Below are positions 1 to 10,706 of a stretch of 64,000 nt of DNA, piece after piece. The stretch comes from Hermatobates lingyangjiaoensis (lineage: Eukaryota > Arthropoda > Insecta > Hemiptera > Hermatobatidae). The translations under genes were made by a program, and so were the position numbers. The stretch lies in contig JAPFBL010000233.1 of assembly GCA_026182355.1 (NCBI GenBank), forward strand, positions 930,001 through 994,000, given 5' to 3'. Position 1 is the first letter of the stretch. Each line of letters opens with the position of its first letter. The notes below the pieces were generated by a model. That model searched no databases and was not told where the DNA came from. It worked only from the letters and a program-made list of their open reading frames with translations.

Positions 1-387
1 ATTACTTTAATTACACTTTAAAAACAATGATTTTCATTTGTTTAAAGATTTAAAATTGTAAAGTCATTATCATAGGCTTACCCAAAACTAAAATGGGTGC
101 CATTAACAAATACACTCTCTACACACTTTACACTCCAAGGGGTTGTAATGGAGTGATTATGCACCTCTAATAGCCTCTAGCACTCAACTCCAACTTCCGG
201 CTTTTGCGAGGTTACTCTGTTAACCTGCTCTGTGCAGGGACAAACGAAAGAGGAGGAGAGGTGGCCAGGGGCTGGACCTGACCACCTTCGGTTCACATCC
301 TTCCAACTTCCTAAATCCTCTCCTCTTATCCCAGCCTCAATCCAAGGCGTATGCGATCCATGATGAAGGCTGGATCATACAGGGGTT

Positions 388-571
388 AATGTATTACGAA
401 CGGAGGCTCTGCAAAGTTGAAGAAGAAACATCGTTGCATCAGCTGGTTGACTAACTGCCAGGCAACTTTCTTGCTCAGAGGTAGGGTGCTCAGGACATTC
501 AACAAACCGCTCGACCCAATAAAAGTGCTGAGCTTCTTGGAGGCGTTGAATCTAACTGCTGGAGCACTTCA
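388..571 (-). other. Unidentified 60-codon reading frame, possible exon or element fragment
   Basis: In a block of clearly higher GC (about 180-570) the minus strand has an open frame of about 60 codons between an in-frame TGA and a TAA at 386-388. It includes LSTFIGSSGLLNVLSTLPLS and then KKVAWQLVNQLMQRCFFFNF. A pyrimidine tract with AG dinucleotides lies just upstream (570-595), so a terminal exon is possible. Composition looks protein-like, with amphipathic helices. It has no cysteine-rich repeat and does not match the convertase. Further in-frame stops follow the TAA. It could be an exon of an unrelated gene, a pseudogene or part of a repeat; I do not recognise the family. Confidence 0.3.
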
Positions 572-1898
572 GTACAGAAGGGGGAAAGTACAATAGTTTT
601 TTATAAGTCACAGTGCTATAGTGACACTCAAATAATAATAATAATAATAAAAAATTATTCCAAGACAAAAAATGAAGCCTACTGTAAGTCACATCTCAGG
701 AATCGAACGATAAATCAAATCATAAATGTTTTGGAAAATATGCGACAGTTTCGTACGATGTCTACCTTTAAGAGAACTGATCTAAGTGAATAATTGGTTT
801 ATAGTAACCTCCTAGAAACTGGTGCCTACATTCCATTACACCTTAATGAAATTCCATTCCACTGATTTTGATTACAGTTTTCCATATCAACTCCCTCTTG
901 CTTGCTCCGCCTTCAGTTTCAACCTGGGATACTATCAAATTCCAGTCAAATATTAGTTAGCTGATTAAATTTATACATTGTCTATATGATCAATACTTTT
1001 TCATGCTATATATCTAACTCTTCTCTTGCTTCCTTATTCGGATTGAAATAACTGAATTGAATTTTCAATGCACAATATACGAGTTAAGGATATTTTCATA
1101 TACTTATGATTTAACAATATTTAAAACCAATATTTTTTTCATTTTTAATTATTTAAATTACCAATTAGTGACTGTTAACCCTATGATTGACCCATTGATA
1201 AATATGCGATAAATATAAAAGGTAGTATCATATATACCTTTCTGAATTGTATATATAAAATATATGAATTATTCGTTTCAAATGCTTTGAAAAAGTAAAC
1301 CAATATAATAATATTTAACATTGATGTACTTGTTAATATCGAGACTATTTAAAATAAATTATTTGTTTTTAGAAATGATTTCTATGTTCGACATTATTTT
1401 ACTTTCAGGATGCTTATTTGCTGTAACAGTAAGGATTTGTACAGTAATTTTTGAACGAATATGAAAGTAAAAGAGAATCAAATTTGTGTGGCGGTACTAA
1501 TTATTGATATACAATTATTGAGTTTAGAAGAGCGCTAAAAGAGAGGCGGGGATGCACTGATTAAAATGGGTAAAATTATGGGTAAGCCTTGGGTGTTAAT
1601 GAGATGGGAGGTGTTTGGTAGACTTGATTTGGAAGCAGTGCGTAGAGGTTGGTTGTTAATGATCTGGCTTAGTGGCATTTCGTAAGAGAGATGAAAGCAT
1701 TGATGGGTTAGGTGGGAAGGAGGCGGGCGGAGGGAAGCAGTTATCTGAGATTAGAGGAGCAAGGACAATGGCGGTGAGTTGATTAGAGGGGATGATTAGG
1801 TGTGTTGCGTTTCCTAGGCTTGATCAGGGGGTAATTAGTGAGAGGGTTGGTTTAAGGGATTATAGGGCGGAGGCTGAAGGGCTGATCGATAGTGTTAC
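571..1898. other. Non-coding stretch, upper part G-rich on the plus strand
   Basis: Intron beyond the last visible exon. 600-1500 is AT-rich with no recognisable element. 1540-1890 is strongly purine/G-biased on the plus strand, so the transcript strand is pyrimidine-rich immediately after the exon donor. No open frame or inverted repeat seen. Confidence 0.4.
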
Positions 1899-2060
1899 CC
1901 AGGGGGGCAGCGACGCCGGCAGACTGATCTGTGCAGTAGGTAGCCCTGGGGGCAGCTGGTGCAGTTCGAGCTGCATGCCACGGCGCCTGGTAGCGAAATG
2001 CATTCTGCGAGTCCAGGTCCGTTGCACTCTCCTGCGCAGGCAGCGTGGCAACGAGTGCAC
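1899..2060 (-). CDS. Furin-2/PCSK5-like convertase, exon with repeat 4 (atypical spacing)
   Basis: 162-nt exon: one base, 53 codons, two bases. The acceptor is ATATGTTTCAG and the donor CCTGG|GTAACA. The start phase matches the exon at 10550, giving Arg at the split codon. Ten cysteines at 1, 4, 8, 12, 20, 29, 33, 36, 47 and 51. It begins normally (CTRCHAAC), but the next interval has three residues rather than two (AGEC). After NGPGLAEC an eight-residue stretch and an extra Cys pair precede CTSCPQGYLLHRSVCRRRC. The repeat is therefore longer than the usual eight-cysteine unit. The final RRRC is basic. The outgoing phase 2 requires a further exon below position 1899, which I did not find, so the protein continues out of the window. 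The open frame on the opposite strand is a shadow of this GC-rich exon. Confidence 0.85.
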
Positions 2061-4728
2061 CTGAAACATATAGCTAAATTCACATCTGACACTTCAATCG
2101 ATTCAATATAATCGCTACAAATGCTGAACCCCAAATAGTACGGATTTTAAATAAATCTTGTCAGTATTTCTCATATATCGTGAAATTATTCAGCGGACAC
2201 ATCAAATCAAAATATTCTACTACTTTTATTTAGACTTCAGACATTTGGAACAACCTTTAGATTCCATTGTTGTTTACGCTCCAACAACTTCTTCTTGTGT
2301 TATCATATTTTGAAAGTTATGTTTTATCATTGATGACCAAGAATAACATACTAGTTTGTTTTACAGTTTAAAAAAATCTCATAAGTCATAAAAATTTTAC
2401 AAGGAAACAAGTTTTCAACTTATTTTTATACTTTATAAAAGCTCAACTTAATATACAATTTAGTAAGAGAGTGTAAACCTACATTATGAAATTTGTATAA
2501 TCAATTGTAAAACCTACTATTTTCTCCTTTTTTTCAATTTTTCCACAATCAAAATCTAGAGAACATCATGTTTCAATTAATTCAGTTTTACCCTTCTTTC
2601 ATAAGTATATTTACTTTTTGTGAATATAACAATATTTTTTTACATTATTTGCAGTAATTTTTTCAGTATTTTTTTATAGAATCGAAAAAATACTGCAAAT
2701 AGATTACAGTATTTTTTCAAACATTTTAAGGATGTCAAGTTTAACTATATAAGTCGATATATACAAAACTATAAAATTCTACATTGGAATTTGAGCAGAT
2801 AAATGTTGCCGATGAAGACAGCATACTATAACAGCACCACATTAAATTTGTTTAGCTAAAGCAAAATTTAAAAATCTTTTACCATTATAGGTATTGTTAA
2901 CCCTTTTGCCAATTTTTCAAATCTCCTAGAAGAACTTCCAAACGATTGGTATATAGAGTTATTGCTGTTATACAAAAACAAAGTCGTTCAATCAGTACGA
3001 TGTGGTGTTATTGTACTTAATTTGACGAATCTTTCAATTCTTAAAGGATTCTAAAGTTGTTTGGTAAGTAGAGTTTTCGCCAGAGTTAACAAGTCGGCGA
3101 TTATTTTAAGTTCTGAGGATTTCCGAGTTGTTCAAACTTCTCAATTCTTCCCCAGTGAAGCGGTCAACACTTCTTATTGTTTTGCTTTTCTAGTTGATTG
3201 AGTAAGCCTTTGTGCTAACAGAGTCAAAACCAAAAGATGGCATAAAAGAACAAGCTCAAAAGAATAACCATGATGACCAATTTCTTTTCTTCAGCGCAAA
3301 GAGAAAAGTAGACCAGTTTTCCAGTTTGAATGACTCCTTTTTCAAAAAAAAAAAAAAATTGTGTCTAAAGTATCTAAATTATCCAGCAATGAACCAACGG
3401 TTTTTTTTTTAGTTAATACCTAATTCAAATAAAGCGTAATTGTGAAAATATGTTCACCCATTTGTTTCTTTATAAAGAAGAACAAATATAGCCAGACAAT
3501 TTTCCAGTTGACTTTTATAAGAATTAATTACAGAAGCAATTCAACCATTATTAGCACGAATGAATGAGTTACATCAGTCAAGTTACTAAACAATTTCCTC
3601 CAGGTACTTTGACTTAACAGTCCTATTTTTTTGAAATTACGACTGAACCTTCAAGATATCTATCTATCTATGATTAGAATTTATGTTTATTTAACAATAA
3701 TCTTTTCTTGGAAAGAACGAAGTTTATTTAATAGCTCTTTTCAATTTTACAAATGAGCTAATGTATTCTATTTTAAAATAACAAGAAATTTTCAACTAAA
3801 CAAAAAATTAACGATCGATAATGATCGCCGATAATGCTCATCACTGCCTTCGGGTATGATGACTGGGTATCATATAATATGATACCAGAATTACTATTTT
3901 GAATATTTTGAAGAAATTGTACCAAATAATGACACTTTACATAAAAGTAGTACCCAACGTACCAAACTTTTAGCTCGAAGGCAAATAGTACCGTATTTGG
4001 TACTATGTACCAATTCTGGCAGTCCAGCTACAGATTGATAAGAAAGAAAGTATACAATTTAACAAACTGTTTTCAAAGTTGGATAAATGAGTGATTTACA
4101 AATAAACTATATTCCCCAAGAATTAAAGCAGTAATTTGTAATTTTTTAAATACAAAAACTTCTATTATATTTGACAACGAAATGATAGCTGTTTTTTTTA
4201 TCGAAGAAGGAAGACTCTAAAGGTAAGATGGTTTCAGGTTAACCATTAAAACCAGATCCAGATATGATCTCACCTTACAACTTTGTGAAATCCATCCTCC
4301 ATTATATTTTTAATAATTATAGCGTTCCAAAGAAACACAATTCCAAATTCTGTAATGTTGTGGAAAGAAAGAAGAGATGAAATTAACTCTTGTAACTTTA
4401 ATTTATTTGTCAAGATTTTAATTAAAAAAAAATTGATATTAAATTTCGGTTGGTTATATCTTCTTTCAATTTTTATTTTTTTCCATAATGGTTTGATACT
4501 AATTTGATTTTACATTAGCGATATTATTTTATTAAAAAATAATTTTTATATTTCACAATATTTTACCTAAAACTATAATAGATTTCTTGACCTTTCAAAA
4601 TCTTTTTTTTAGAATATGCCAACACCTACCAGTGTCCACCTATTAAAAAAAATAATCCACCCACTTAATTTATTTTTCAATGCTAGAACTACATTTTGTA
4701 TAATTATAATGAAAATGTAATTGGTATG
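2061..4728. other. Intron, no clear feature
   Basis: AT-rich intronic DNA with A and T runs. A palindromic word at 3869-3884 (GGTATCATATAATATGATACC) and repeated 'ggtac' words at 3880-4020 hint at a decayed inverted-repeat element, but ends were not definable. Confidence 0.35.
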
Positions 4729-6220
4729 CAGTGACGTGCGGTGAGGTTCATGGCAGGTGAAAGGCACTGATTTCAGCACAGCCAGACTTAAATCCTGTCT
4801 GTAGTCATTGACAATCCCCTACCATGAGAAATGCGTGCGTACCTCACTCCCCGATTCTTCGCAGCGTTTAATGATCACTGAGCACAAGAAATACTAACAA
4901 AAAAAAAAAAAACACTGTACATTAGAAATTTAGTTAATATAGCTATAAGTGTTTAAACAGTTTAACAGCAACATACAAATGGATAGAAATACGGTATCAC
5001 TATGGAGCAATCCAACACAGTTAACAGTAGGGTTACCAGATTTTTTTAAGCCGATATCGGGACATATGAGTAAAAAGTGCCAAAAAATCAGGATTTTCGA
5101 TGAATGATCGGGACAACCCCCCTGGAAGTACCTAGTCTTGCCATAAGTTCTGTTTCAAACATTGGACATAAAGATTAGCTAAAATAAATGCCTACTGAAA
5201 CCTGCCTACTGTTTATCTCAGATATGAAGCTAAGGATTACCAGTTCACAATTTTATAAATAAATTACTTTTCCCAAGAACTATGAGTACTTTATTTTCTA
5301 GGAACACTTTTTCTTGTAACAGAACTTATGGCAGGACTAGGTATAATGTCAAAAAAAGGAAATGAAAATACGTACATTGTTTCTTTCAAAATAACTGTAA
5401 ATATAATAATTAATAATAATTACACAGCATAATAATTAATATGAATTTTTTTGTTAATTTGGAAAATAAATTGGAGCTGCCGTGTACTGGGCCCGATCTT
5501 TTTTCTCTTTTCATTCGTATTTTTACTTTCAATAAATAAAATATCTCTAATGAATCTTTTGAAATTGAAAATTGACACCACGGTTTTGAAACTAGAGTTC
5601 TCATTTTAGTTGATACTTACTTATTGATTCCAGTAGAGTAAATAGGTGTAAGTAGGTATAGGCAGAGCAGGTGTAGCACAGCGAAAAGATCACAAGCAAC
5701 TGAGACGAAAAAATAAGGGGTGTAGAGCTACAAGACATCTGTTTGGTATACAGAAGGAACTTTTCTTGGAACATCAGAGGGATAACTGATACCTCCAGTT
5801 TGCCTTCCAAGAACTCCTGACTTATATTTCCGAGTGTGGCCTTATAAGAATCATTAAATAAACTGTCAGATAATGAAACTGGGAAAATATCGGGACACTG
5901 CGTGTCCCGACGGGACATTTCGTAAAGGTCTAAAATATCGGGATGCCCGACCAAATCGGGACATCTGGCAACTCTAGTTAAGTCACTGCGCAATCTATTA
6001 AGAGGCACAGCAGGCGGCAGCCTCACGGCATATTTGTGAACAGTAAATGTAACAATCCAGCGATTTTGAATAAAAGCAAACTGACACTGGTGAAGTAACC
6101 TGAAAAATATCTTTACAGTGCAATTCATTAGATAAATATAACCATTTTACTCAGTTTAATAGTTATTATTAACCATGTAACTATCATACATGAGGTACTG
6201 CCTCACCTGTCAGCATGTCC
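4729..6220 (+). mobile_element. hAT-like element, interrupted by another transposon
   Basis: The left end begins CAGTGACGTGCGGTGAGG at 4729, a terminal sequence typical of hAT (Charlie-like) elements, followed by a subterminal GGCAGGTGAAAGGCACTG. A degenerate inverted counterpart (ACTGCCTCACCTGTCAGCAT) lies near 6190-6215, so the right end is approximate. The element between 5028 and 5976 is inserted in it. No transposase frame remains. Confidence 0.5.
5028..5976. mobile_element. Non-autonomous DNA transposon nested in the hAT-like element
   Basis: Inverted ends TAGGGTTACCAGA (5028) and TCTGGCAACTCTA (ending 5976) match at 11 of 13 positions. Subterminal 'cgggaca/tcccg' words are present at both ends (5055-5125 and 5880-5965). 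The flanks GTTAACAG and GTTAAGTC agree at five of eight bases, so an 8-bp target duplication is possible but worn. The 175-codon minus-strand frame at 5601-6128 runs across the right end and into the host element, so it is chance. Confidence 0.65.
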
Positions 6221-7693
6221 CTGTTGGTATGTCTGTTTAGAAGAACTGAAAAAACTTTTGAAGGCATGTTTCTATTGATTTAATTATTTAATAAGGAAAA
6301 AAACTGGTGATATTACCGTTAATTTCAATCTGTAATTTAGCAAATGTAATGTAATTTAGCTAATAAGAAATTATGATAAGCAGCTATAACTAATGAATTG
6401 ATTGGCAACTCTCATTAAAAGGTGATATTCATTAAATCACTAAACGTAATCAAAGAAGTCATGTCATCTGGTGGATAATCAATGAGTGATGGTAGTTAAC
6501 TATATAGCTAATTTGCTTCATAAAATAAACTAATTTATTCCATTAACGAATATATTTGTTATATATTTTGAAGCGAACAGTTATATATTTGCAATAAATA
6601 TTTTTTATAATAAATATCTTAAAAAATTGTTATTAATAATTAGTCTAATTTGAAAAGGTTTACTCTAATCAATCTATACTTATCAAATTCATTGTGACCT
6701 GTTTCCTTTGCATTCCCAAATGGCTTTTCTAATCTTTATCAAATGTTACGTTATTTCTGGTTGGATATTCTTGTACTCAACGAATAATCAATGGAATTAT
6801 TTTTTAACAATGAATATAAAAAACAAATGAATATAAAGCTATTTTAATAAAATAACACGTATTTACGTTGTCCTTACTCTTACTAGTTTCAAAAAGTTTA
6901 CATTTTGAAGTTTAGACAATGACCACAAAAAAAAAGATAACCTAACTGGAAAATTATAAATAAAAAATAAGTAATATAAAATGAAACTCTGAAGATGAAG
7001 AAATGAGATAGCAACGATAAATACAGTGAGGTTATAAGTAAAAGAGGTTCAGAAACTCTTCAAGGTAGAACTTTGAAAACTATTAAGTAACAACAGAGTT
7101 CAATCTATTGCCGGTTGAAAACTGATATAACAAACATTTTACTTAAAAACCCATTGTCAAAACATTCATTGTGTAAAAGTTGATTTGACATGGAAAATGA
7201 TAAAATTTATCTAGTTATTAGTAACTCATATTTTAATAATAATAAGGTAAACAAACCTGGCACGTCTCTACCAGTGGAACTTCATTGTTATCTTTCTAAT
7301 GGTATATTAGGTACTCCATGCAATCATCAAAAATTCGTAATTTTTTTATTCAATACATTGTAACTGTAACTAGAATTAGGGTACTTCGGAATAAAAAAAT
7401 TTTAATTTCTAGAGCGACCAGGAGAATAAGAAAAAATGAAACCTATTTATACGAAGTATGTTTCCCATGAAGCGCAATAGTGTTTAAAAACCATAAGATC
7501 ATTTTCTACAAAAAGAATTATACTGTGTCAAAAATTACATAAATATTCTCGAAACGGTAAAACTTGTAGAGTGATTACACTAATTTGGTTAACAATCAAG
7601 CACAGACCAAAATATCTGAAATTTAATGGAAATCAAACAAACTGTATAAATTCAAAATACGGTATTGTTTTCTTGACCACAATTACTAACAAA
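6221..7693. other. Intron, no clear feature
   Basis: AT-rich sequence without open frames, inverted repeats or recognisable element ends. Confidence 0.4.
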
Positions 7694-7749
7694 CACTTTT
7701 TTCTTTTTCTAGGAATTTTGGTCAGGGTTAATATATGGAATCACCTTTT

Positions 7750-7789
7750 CGCCAACGTTTCGTCTTTATTTTAAGACATCCTCAGAGCT
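7750..7789 (-). ncRNA. Hammerhead-ribozyme-like motif (PLE type)
   Basis: Read on the minus strand: CTGAGGA, one extra T, stem GTCTT/AAGAC with loop AAAAT, GAAA, then CGTT and GGCG. Upstream GCT can pair with GGC after the putative cleavage site. The extra base between the CTGANGA box and the stem departs from the canonical core. Confidence 0.6.
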
Positions 7790-7952
7790 ATAAACTAACA
7801 AAAACAATCGACATTTGTCATATTTACTTTACATTCATCTTTTTTTTTCCTTGCTACTTGCTCATTTTCTATATCCATTTTTTATAATAAGGTATTCTTT
7901 TCTTGAATTTTAAGTAGATATGACAAATATCCATTGTTGTTGTTAGTTTATA

Positions 7953-7991
7953 GCCCTGAGAATATCTTAAAATAAAGACGAAACGTTGGCG
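7953..7991 (+). ncRNA. Hammerhead-like motif, decayed core
   Basis: Plus-strand twin of the motif at 7750. GCC/GGC flanks and GAAACGTT are kept, but the box reads CTGAGAA and one base of the hairpin stem is changed, so it is probably inactive. Confidence 0.45.
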
Positions 7992-8043
7992 AAAAGGTGA
8001 TTCCATATATTAACCCTGACCAAATACCCAGAAGAAAAAAGTG

Positions 8044-9068
8044 TAAATTCAAAATATTTCCAAATTGGTTTTTAAATTATCACTATTATTTTAGTAATGT
8101 AAAAAAAAGAAAGAAATGTCAAAGCGCTTCTCTAGATAGCTAGTTTGGATAGTTTATTTAAACCTCATTTATTAATATCATGCACACTTGAAAATTTGGA
8201 TCTACAATATGAACATAAATGGAGAAATGCAGTTGAACACTTGTTTGAAAGCAGTTCTCCCTACTCTGACATAGCTTCAGAAAGATTCAAGTTAATCATA
8301 CTTCTCATTTTGGTCTGAACTCAGGATTCAAAATATTCTCCCGTGTCTTTACTAAATGACGTTATAATTAATCAACCTTTTAAGTTGTCTGATGAAGAAC
8401 CTCATTAATCGAAAAGTTCTTGACCTGAACCTGTGCTTGTCATTTCTTGCAGTTAGGTTATATCCACCATCTGTTTGCAATAGATAACTCAGAAAAAGTG
8501 ACCGGGAAATTAAATTAAAATATCTCTCTCACCAAGGGAAGTTCGTATCTAACTTGACTGGGAACTTCAAAGGAACAGATTATATACAGCTTTTTTTTTG
8601 ACATTTTCCAGTTCAATGAGCATCAGTACTGTCATTCTACTCCAGTTTTTGATCAGCGGCCCACTTCAAAGCTGAACTGATATATATGACACTATCACAA
8701 GTCAAGACAAAAGTAAACAAAAAACAAATTTTACTCTGTTAAATGATTGGTAAATCCAATACTCCTAGTTTCCTATCCTGATAAAGTTTATATTTAAGTC
8801 TATAAGTTTATATTTAAGTCTAAGCACTCTTTACTATTTATTTTCCATTACCATAATGTTATTGTATTTTCAAATTTACTATTTTATGTTGCATACCAAA
8901 AATATTTCTTTTCTGCCCATTCACAACATATTGTCTCTGTTCTGAGAGCTATTTTAGGAGAAGTTCAGTTGCAACCTCATAAGTCCATATTACAAAGTGA
9001 TTTAAATAAATCATTAGTTAAGCGATCCGTAATTGTGTGGTATTTACTCATTCTGAGTAAAACGAATA
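8044..9068. other. Intron, no clear feature
   Basis: AT-rich. Contains a short tandem duplication (about 8787-8822, two copies of AAGTTTATATTTAAGTCT) and a CTGATGA...GAAA string near 8392 that does not fold like the other ribozyme motifs. Confidence 0.4.
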
Positions 9069-9116
9069 AAACAAACAAAAGTCTCTACACAAATGAAGTT
9101 TTATTCAACAACAACA

Positions 9117-9151
9117 ACGCGTTTCGAACACTTTGTGTTTATCATCAGAAA
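9117..9151 (-). ncRNA. Hammerhead-like motif, left arm
   Basis: Minus strand: CTGATGA, stem with AACAC/GTGTT, loop AAA, then GAAACGCG. Same architecture as the right-arm copy with one base changed at the stem foot. Confidence 0.55.
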
Positions 9152-9248
9152 GACACCAAGGATGTGGTGCTGATGGGTTGGTCCAGTGAAAACAACTAAC
9201 TGTTGTTGTTTTCACTGGACCAACCCTTCAGCACCACATCCTTGGTGT

Positions 9249-9292
9249 CTTCCTGATGATGAACACAAAGTGTTCGAAACGCGTTGTTGTTG
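9249..9292 (+). ncRNA. Hammerhead-like motif, right arm
   Basis: CTGATGA at 9253-9259, one extra T, perfect six-pair stem GAACAC/GTGTTC with loop AAA, GAAA at 9276-9279, then CGCGTT. Pairing of the outer stem I is weak here. Confidence 0.58.
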
Positions 9293-9334
9293 TTGGATAA
9301 AACTTCATTTGTGTGGAGACTTTTGTTTATTTAT

Positions 9335-10549
9335 CCATTTTACTTCAGAGTGCTATAAATAATAATAGAAATGGGCAACTCATTTGTAATAAAGGGGGGA
9401 GATTGGATTATTGATTTGTTTAATAACTTGTTCCATATTTTTTACTAATCTTAAATACCAGACATGTTTTTTTATGATACATTCGCTAATAGTAAAGTTT
9501 AGAGTAAACTACTCCAGATATTGTTATCATCTTGAAAAACACGAATGTTTCTGCTGTAACATTAAACATTAAAACTTTTCATTACATTTCACATTACATA
9601 TCAGACTGTTTATTTATTAAAATGTTTCAGTGCAGATCAAATAGGAGGTTTTTTTTAAAAAACTTCTTTTGTTAATTAAAAAAAACAGAAACTGGGAACA
9701 AAAGCGGAATCAATTTCTGAGGCCTTGTTGAGAAAAAATTACTTTAAAAAATCCAGTCAGACAAGAATGGTAATTATATTTAGGCATTATGTACTCCTCT
9801 TGCTTTAATTAATGATGCTACCTTATAACTGTTAGGACAGTGTAACTTGCAAATAAATAAAGATATATTACTATTTTACGCTATTAAATGTGTTTATCAT
9901 TTGCTAAAACAGTTGTGTAGTTTCTGTGTATATTTTTACAAAGGTGGCGGCCCATATGGGCAGTTGTGCCTGGTATTTTTTTGTCCACTAATTAATGCAG
10001 GTACCAGGTCTTTGTCAACCATACATTGGAAGTTCCATATCTAACTCACCCTTCCAGTTTGGCTTGAACCTTTTCTACTAACAAATGAATTCTTCTCCTA
10101 CAGCTTCTTACAGAAATCACACCTTACGGTATATTAATATATAATTTACATTTCAAAGTTCACTCTCCATTTACGATCAAGTGTGTGCCAAATTTGGTAA
10201 TGTGTAAAAGTATTACGGTTTCTATGAAATATGATTTAAATATCATCATTATCTTTTCAAACTTGTGGAGTAAAGGGAGGCAACTTCTTAATTAAAAATT
10301 GTTTTAATTTTTGTTTAAACTATTTTTTATTTAGACCTATCAAAGTATTAGAAAACGTCGTGTTTATAAGACATAATAGTATATGGAAATCAAAATAACA
10401 AAAGCAATGTATTTATCCACACATAACACCTAGATATATATAAAAAATGTATTTTACAAGAATAGATTTCTTGTAGATGAGACATTTTGAGTTGAAGACA
10501 ATCTTGAGAGAAAAAGAAGATTATTCTGCATTGGAATGGAAGTAAATAC
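9335..10549. other. Intron, no clear feature
   Basis: AT-rich sequence up to the donor of the repeat-3 exon. Nothing recognisable. Confidence 0.4.
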
Positions 10550-10706
10550 CTTGTCTGAGATTCTTTGAAAGTGTTGGGTGGGCAGGAAACCAGACAGGAT
10601 CCATTGTAGAGCAGCAAAGGATAATTACAAGAGGAGCAGATATCTGGTTTGTCTAGACAGGATGTACACTGCTCCTTGCAACCGACACATAACCTCTTCT
10701 TTTTGT
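10550..10706 (-). CDS. Furin-2/PCSK5-like convertase, exon with repeat 3
   Basis: 157-nt exon: two bases, 51 codons, two bases. The acceptor is a strong CTTCTGTTTCAG and the donor ACAAG|GTATTT. Eight cysteines (6, 9, 13, 16, 23, 26, 37, 41) give one whole furin-like repeat: LCVGCKEQCTSC, then DICSSC, then NGSCLVSCPPNTF. The GPG turn of earlier repeats is replaced by LDKPD, as is common in the third repeat of Furin-2/PCSK5 proteins. NGS at 34-36 is a potential N-glycosylation site. The start phase matches the exon ending at 25422 and gives Asp at the split codon. A third consecutive repeat argues against short furin (two repeats) and for the Furin-2/PCSK5/PACE4 branch. The ATG-initiated reading frame running past 10550 continues into the intron and is not a gene start. 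Confidence 0.88.

Larger units (their letters stand above)
7694..8043. repeat. PLE-type palindrome with two hammerhead-like motifs
   Basis: Two inverted arms (about 7694-7830 and 7910-8043) separated by about 80 bases. Both carry the same end sequence (CACTTTTTTCTT..., GGTCAGGGTTAATATATGGAA, CACCTTTTCGCCAACGTTTC) and face each other. Each arm has a ribozyme-like motif close to the spacer. Arms differ by scattered substitutions, so it is not a sequencing fold-back. Confidence 0.75.
9069..9334. repeat. PLE-type palindrome, 9 kb copy
   Basis: Near-perfect inverted repeat, arms about 9069-9196 and 9201-9334, almost no spacer. The arms run from AAACAAACAAAAGTCTC through CAACAACAACGCGTTTCGAA to GGTCCAGTGAAAACAAC. 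A related palindrome is at 32445-32703. Short open frames over it are by-products. Confidence 0.85.

Noticed and set aside
1792..2064. Plus-strand 90-codon frame and other frames over 1860-2134
   Set aside because: Antisense or off-frame shadows of the GC-rich convertase exon; the minus frame with splice sites and cysteine spacing explains them.
5601..6128. 175-codon minus-strand frame
   Set aside because: Crosses the end of one transposon into another and has no motif; open by chance.
8388..8433. Another hammerhead-like motif (CTGATGA ... GAAA)
   Set aside because: The sequence between box and GAAA does not form the required hairpin; instead AAGAAC pairs with GTTCTT across the GAAA.
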